Positions 59,916 to 64,000 of a stretch of DNA of 64,000 nucleotides are shown piece by piece. The stretch covers positions 446,001-510,000 of the forward strand of contig JAKOGI010000344.1 of NCBI GenBank assembly GCA_029747015.1. The letters run 5' to 3'. The notes under the pieces were generated by a model that saw nothing but the letters and a program-made list of their open reading frames with translations, searched no databases and had not been told where the DNA came from. This DNA is from Carnegiea gigantea. Taxonomy: Eukaryota > Streptophyta > Magnoliopsida > Caryophyllales > Cactaceae. Position 1 is the first letter of the stretch, and each line of letters opens with the position of its first letter. The translations under genes were made by a program, and so were the position numbers.

Positions 59916-61936
59916 TGCCTACCATGATTAGGCTCGCCAGCTCTTGCCATGTTTGCTGGAATTCTTTGCTGCCAACTCTGGTCTCGAAACTGTTGAGCTA
60001 AATAAACTTTCCTGTTCACCAAAAAATTTTGTCCATACAAAATGTAAGTGCTACAGTGACTTTGACTCATTGTTGACAAGCTCTTGGAGTTGATCCCCAT
60101 CATATACCTGAAGGTTCAACTAGTTAGATTTTTTACTATGTAAAGAAATTCTCTGACACAAATTTGAAGTTCTAATTGAATAATTCTCCTATTATTTAAC
60201 ATTTTGCATAAATTTGAAAATTATATTTGAATAATTCCCCATCAGGCAGCACCCAGCAGCCAGCATAGTAGAGCTTTCAACCACAACCTGAATTTCCATA
60301 TGTCCTCCGTACATTTTCCATCTTCCCTGTGTTAATTTATGTTTGCACAGATGCACCTGCATTTTAGCTTTCTTGTAACTACACGCAGAACGCTAGTAAT
60401 TCTGTGGCTACACATTTTCAAGAGCAGAATGTTAATCTGAGCTAGGGGTCGAGCCTTTCATGAGCTCATGCTCCAACTTTGGGTGAGTTGAGCTTGACCG
60501 GACTCTGCTAGGCAGCAAGCCAAGAACAGAGTTGGAGTCCAAATGCCACCTCACAAGCCAAGCTTTGAGTCATAGGAGCTCAGGCTCGGCCCAAGTACCC
60601 CTCATCCCTAGTGAATAATTTTCTTGGATCCACTACCACTTCAGCAAAAGAGCCGTATACAAGTCAGCACAATATGAATAATCACTTTGTTCTATTCACT
60701 TCCGGTGCAAACTTCACCAAATCACTAGAAGATCATCCAATCTCATTTATGAAGCATTCATACATAACAATGGCTGTAACGTGGGGCTAATTGGAATTCT
60801 CTTCCAACAACAAATGCCTTTTCATACAAGTCATTATACATGGACATACCAACTCTCAATATGGCAAACATTGACTTCGTCAAAAAATCTTCTTTGTTCA
60901 ATTCATGTGTGAAAACTAGCAATCGGCACAGACAAGTCCCCATGGTGCACAAGCATTGCAACAGATTCTCATATGCACCTAGATTGCCAACAAATTGAAG
61001 TAGCCTCTACCGCACAAAATGCTGCTGGTAGAGAAGTAGGGAGCCTTCAAAGCAGATCCAGTTCGTGTTTGCCATAAAGAGAGAAAATTATCTCTGTATA
61101 TGGTGCCCCTTGAAATGATTTCCCTAGCTCTTTGTCCTTGTTTCACTTCATATTTCATTATCTTCTGTTAATGGGTATCAGTTTGTGCATACTACTTGGA
61201 TGGCTTAGGGAGACCAGGTATCTGCAAGATAGTGCAAGTGATTAGCAATTTTAAAATGGGAAGCTACAACTGACTTTGACCTATGCAAAACATGTATGAA
61301 ATGGACCCAATAATATAATTCTATGTATAAAATCCGATACATAAAATTTTCAATCAGATCACAAAAAGCAGAGTGTAGGCTTAAACGGAGTATCAACCTA
61401 TCCTGGAGGTTTTTTAATGCAATATCTCTAAAAATATGTAGCTGCAGTTTGAAAAACCTAGGGAAATTTGAAGAAGCATTAAAAGGTAAGAGCCTATGAG
61501 ACATGAAGCCTATAGTTTAAGCACATGTTTCAAATACTGCAGTTAGACCTTGCAAAAGCCATAATCTCCACCACAATACACAATAGCATGTATCGATGCT
61601 ATCATATGTGGTCATGTTAGTCATATTTTCTCTGGAAGCACAACAATTTGCTCTTCTGTCAATATCCCACTTTTGATAGAAATTTTAACAGAAGACATCC
61701 ACACTTGTCCGTAGCCGCTGAAGAAAACCCAAAATGAACAGCAAGTTGTTCTAGCATATTATCTAGTTGAGACAGGGTTGTACATAAAACTCACAATCTA
61801 TCAAAATGCACAAGGGTTCAGGTTAAATGAAAAACTATGTCTCTTCATCATATGCTTAGGCGATAAATTTGCCTATATAGCTAATAGAATATAGAGTTAC
61901 ATAATCACATAAGACTTTTTGATTGAAGGATACGTT
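59916..61936. other. Intergenic region downstream of PPME1
   Basis: No gene assigned. Minus-strand frames at 59906-60103 and 60758-60961 (EDFLTKSMFAILRVGMSMYN) look somewhat coding but match no family I know. It contains the MITE-like palindrome at 60440-60613. Confidence 0.4.
60440..60613. mobile_element. Possible hAT-type MITE remnant
   Basis: About 170 bp starting ctaggggtcgagcc and ending ggctcggccc, then ccctcatccctag. The ends are imperfectly inverted. The interior is rich in gagctc/gagcttgac words, which are common in plant hAT-derived MITEs. No target duplication is assigned. Confidence 0.4.
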
Positions 61937-62205
61937 TTAGACGCCAACCTCGATGCCATGGGGCCCAATCCGATTTCTAGAGATGAAATTGAGAACAAGG
62001 GTTGCAAATTCATCTGGAACATCCTCCTGCAGTAGAGTATCTATTGTTAAAAACATTTTCTACAGAGTGGACAAATACACTAGAACTGGAAAAAGTAAAC
62101 CAGTAAATGGAAAACACGTATTTGTTCCAGACCTGTATTGCATGTCCGGTGTGTCTGACAACCACCATTTGGAACTTGCCTTGCATTTGACCGATAGTGA
62201 GAGTT
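61937..62205 (-). CDS. PPME1: Protein phosphatase methylesterase 1, last two exons
   Basis: PPME1 is an alpha/beta hydrolase that demethylates the C-terminal leucine of the PP2A catalytic subunit (family knowledge). Exon 62133-62205 (acceptor CACAG, donor GTCTGG) encodes TLTIGQMQGKFQMVVVRHTG, then HAIQ. The last exon 61937-62026 (acceptor TGCAG, stop TAA) encodes EDVPDEFATLVLNFISRNRI, then GPHGIEVGV. The 'GHAIQED' histidine is the expected catalytic His of the family. The C-terminus ends a few residues earlier than I remember for other plant PPME1 proteins. Upstream exons should lie to the right; none is visible up to 64000, so the next intron exceeds 1.8 kb. It could also be a partial copy. 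Confidence 0.82.
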
Positions 62206-63275
62206 CTGTGACAGCATCGGAAAAGAGTATCAGAATCGTAATCCACATCTCCATCAATTTAGTTCTTCAGAAAAAGAGGAAACGGAAAAGAACTGAAAGA
62301 ATGCTTCCAGAATGGGTCATTTAATTATCATAGGAGACCGGTTGTGGCCTACGAAATGCACATATACCAGGGCTCCTCTATTTCATGACAGCTTAAGGCC
62401 TGGAGTGTGATCCACACTCTTGGCAATAACTACATGTTGATTCGCCAGGTTTCCTAACTTCCTAGTTAACGAATCCTCCACACACAGCAGAATCTCAGCC
62501 AAATTCAAATAACGTAATTAAAGTGCAGTGAATGATTCAAAATGAACCTCTATGCTAAAGCTAAAAAAATGAAAATCACCAGCTGATAAGACAGTATCAG
62601 ATAATTCGCTGCTTTACACTGTGCTAAATCAATCCCTGGACAAACTATATTGGAACTTCAAGACAAACGAATATTCAGATCCCTCAAAATCATTATGCTA
62701 CAAAAAGTAACATTGCCACCATGGATCTCAGCACAGAAAAAGCTAATACTGCTGCAAGTAATTTCTTTTCCTTGTTATTACCTTAAAAAATCAATTTATG
62801 CATAAAAGCCACAAGATGCCAAAGGTAATTGATAAAATCACAATAGGGAAATACGGTGCCACCTATAAAAAGTGTCACCAAAACTAAATTAATGAAAATA
62901 ATAAGTCCCAATCATAAGGATACATTAGAGAATGATGCCTCCACATATCTACTTCCAACTTCACATGAACTTTAGTACAATAATAGTGCTTCAGTTGGGT
63001 ATAAAGACAATTTACATTAATGAATAAATAAATACAGATAAAATAACAAGACACACAAGCTCTCAACCCATCTGACCAGATGACATGCCCACTGCCAATT
63101 CACAAACAGTGCCGAATATTGGACAAGGAACCAAATTTTCTGATAAAGCTCTCCACTTAGAGGGTACAGAAGTGATGCACTTCTAAGACCTTGAAGGGAA
63201 GATCAAAGAAGAGATCTCAAGTAGTGATGGAAAGGGAAAAAGAAGAGGGTTCACGGTTTGAGCTTGAATGTGTGG
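62206..63275 (-). other. Presumed PPME1 intron, nothing else recognised
   Basis: A minus-strand stretch at 62405-62505 reads ILLCVEDSLTRKLGNLANQH with flanking stops and no family match. The rest is AT-rich without features. Confidence 0.4.
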
Positions 63276-63281
63276 ACAGAT

Positions 63282-63612
63282 AAATAGCTAAGATTCTTGG
63301 ATGAGATATCACCACCTAGAAGCTTAGAGCTCACCCTTAAATTTGAAAGAGATAAGATATCACCACTCAATTAACCTTAAAGGATTCTTGATCACCACTC
63401 TAGTGAGCTATTTTAGAGATAAGCAAGAGAGAGAAACACTAAGGAGAATAAGTAACTAGGATTCTTGGATGAGATATTACCACCAAGAAACCTATAGCTT
63501 TTAAGATTAGAAGAGATAAGATATCACCACTCAAATAATCTTAGAAAGCCTCTTGATCACCACTCTAGTGAGCCATCCTAGAGATAAGCAAGAGAGAAAA
63601 CACAAGGGAGTC
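63282..63612 (+). repeat. Tandem duplication of a ~170-bp unit
   Basis: Unit 1 (about 63282-63451) and unit 2 (about 63452-63612) share attcttggatgagatat, accacc, agagataagatatcaccact and cttgatcaccactctagtga, then gagataagcaagagag. Differences are substitutions and small indels. Confidence 0.88.
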
Positions 63613-63670
63613 TAAGCTCAACCAATTCATATATTGCCAAAAGTGAGTTACAAGCTGAGGTTCTCCCCAC

Positions 63671-63677
63671 TTATATA
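63671..63677 (-). promoter_or_regulatory. Putative TATA box
   Basis: Minus strand GGCCTATATAAGTGGGG is a good plant TATA context. Transcription toward lower coordinates would run through the tandem 170-bp repeat. It may belong to an LTR or to an unannotated transcript. Confidence 0.4.
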
Positions 63678-63762
63678 GGCCTCTAACATTAAAACAAAGG
63701 AAAAACAAGGCCAAACAACCGGCCAAATAGGAAAAGGGGAGGGGACCAAAAAGTAAGCAAGT

Positions 63763-63801
63763 ACAAAAGCAAAAGCAAAAGCAAAAGCAAAAAAGCAAAA
63801 A
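63763..63801 (+). repeat. (CAAAAG)n hexanucleotide repeat
   Basis: About six copies of caaaag with one expanded A-run. It creates a Cys-Phe alternation in a minus-strand frame (63565-63978), which is therefore probably not a gene. Confidence 0.9.
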
Positions 63802-64000
63802 GCTGTCAGCACTTTTCAGAACTGCAGCATCAACTTCAAACAAGCATAACTTCCAAAATACTTGCCCAAATGGGTTCATTCCAAAACTAGGAGAAAGCCC
63901 TAAGTGTCTATTTTTAGGTAAGACCTCTTGGAGCCTCTGATTCCCAGCAGTTGGAGAGTTGTACCCTGATAAAGACAAGTGACTTTCTGCTGCAATCAGA

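Noticed and set aside
63565..63978. 137-codon minus-strand frame with a Cys-Phe run
   Set aside because: The run comes from the CAAAAG repeat, and the frame crosses the TATA box and tandem repeat; no family match.
1..64000. CRISPR array, rRNA, intact tRNA gene, organelle insertion
   Set aside because: None seen. The tandem repeats found are microsatellites or single duplications, and the polymerase III boxes belong to SINE-like sequence.

Overview
This is nuclear DNA of a flowering plant, almost certainly a eudicot. It is AT-rich, its genes are split by GT-AG introns, and it is crowded with plant-type retroelements (L1 and RTE LINEs, Ty3/Gypsy, Ty1/Copia, a tRNA-type SINE, MITE-like palindromes) and microsatellites. 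I see no bacterial, plastid or mitochondrial gene and no CRISPR array. I cannot name the species.

0-14.25 kb is a tandem segmental duplication of the 5' part of an SGR2-type (SHOOT GRAVITROPISM 2, phosphatidic-acid-preferring phospholipase A1-like) gene on the minus strand. The right unit (about 5997-14246) holds exons 1-4. The left unit (1-5996, running off the window) holds exons 1-3. The left unit is decaying: it has an in-frame stop in exon 3, a lost splice donor after exon 2, and two LINE insertions (L1 at 2030-2641, RTE at about 3670-4998) that are absent from the right unit. About 800 bp around exon 1 are identical in both units, including a one-base frameshift, while the flanks differ.

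14.25-26 kb: an intergenic stretch with a long (ATA/ACA)n tract, then a plus-strand receptor-like-kinase pseudogene in five exons (17.4-23.6 kb) whose introns hold an L1 fragment and short repeats. Next comes a possible unrecognised minus-strand gene (24.8-25.9 kb) carrying a SINE with target-site duplications.

28.5-45 kb is a nest of Ty3/Gypsy elements on the minus strand. A partial element (B) has an LTR with an iMet-type primer-binding site. Element A (33801-44099, 5-bp target duplication GTTTT) inserted into that LTR. Element A keeps its gag but has lost most of the reverse transcriptase and RNase H.

45-56 kb: a candidate Helitron 3' end, a 667-bp poly(A) retroposon with a paralogous empty site, and a degenerate plus-strand L1 LINE (48.9-55.8 kb) preceded by about 2.9 kb of unrecognised open reading frames.

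56-64 kb: a second pseudogene of the same kinase family, a truncated Ty1/Copia element, a MITE-like palindrome, the last two exons of a PP2A methylesterase (PPME1) gene on the minus strand, and a tandem 170-bp repeat next to a TATA box.

The gene remnants do not form a pathway. The window reads as a retroelement-rich region between or within genes. I found no convincing new molecular system. The strongest leads are the mosaic SGR2 duplication, the open frames upstream of the L1, and the paired kinase pseudogenes.
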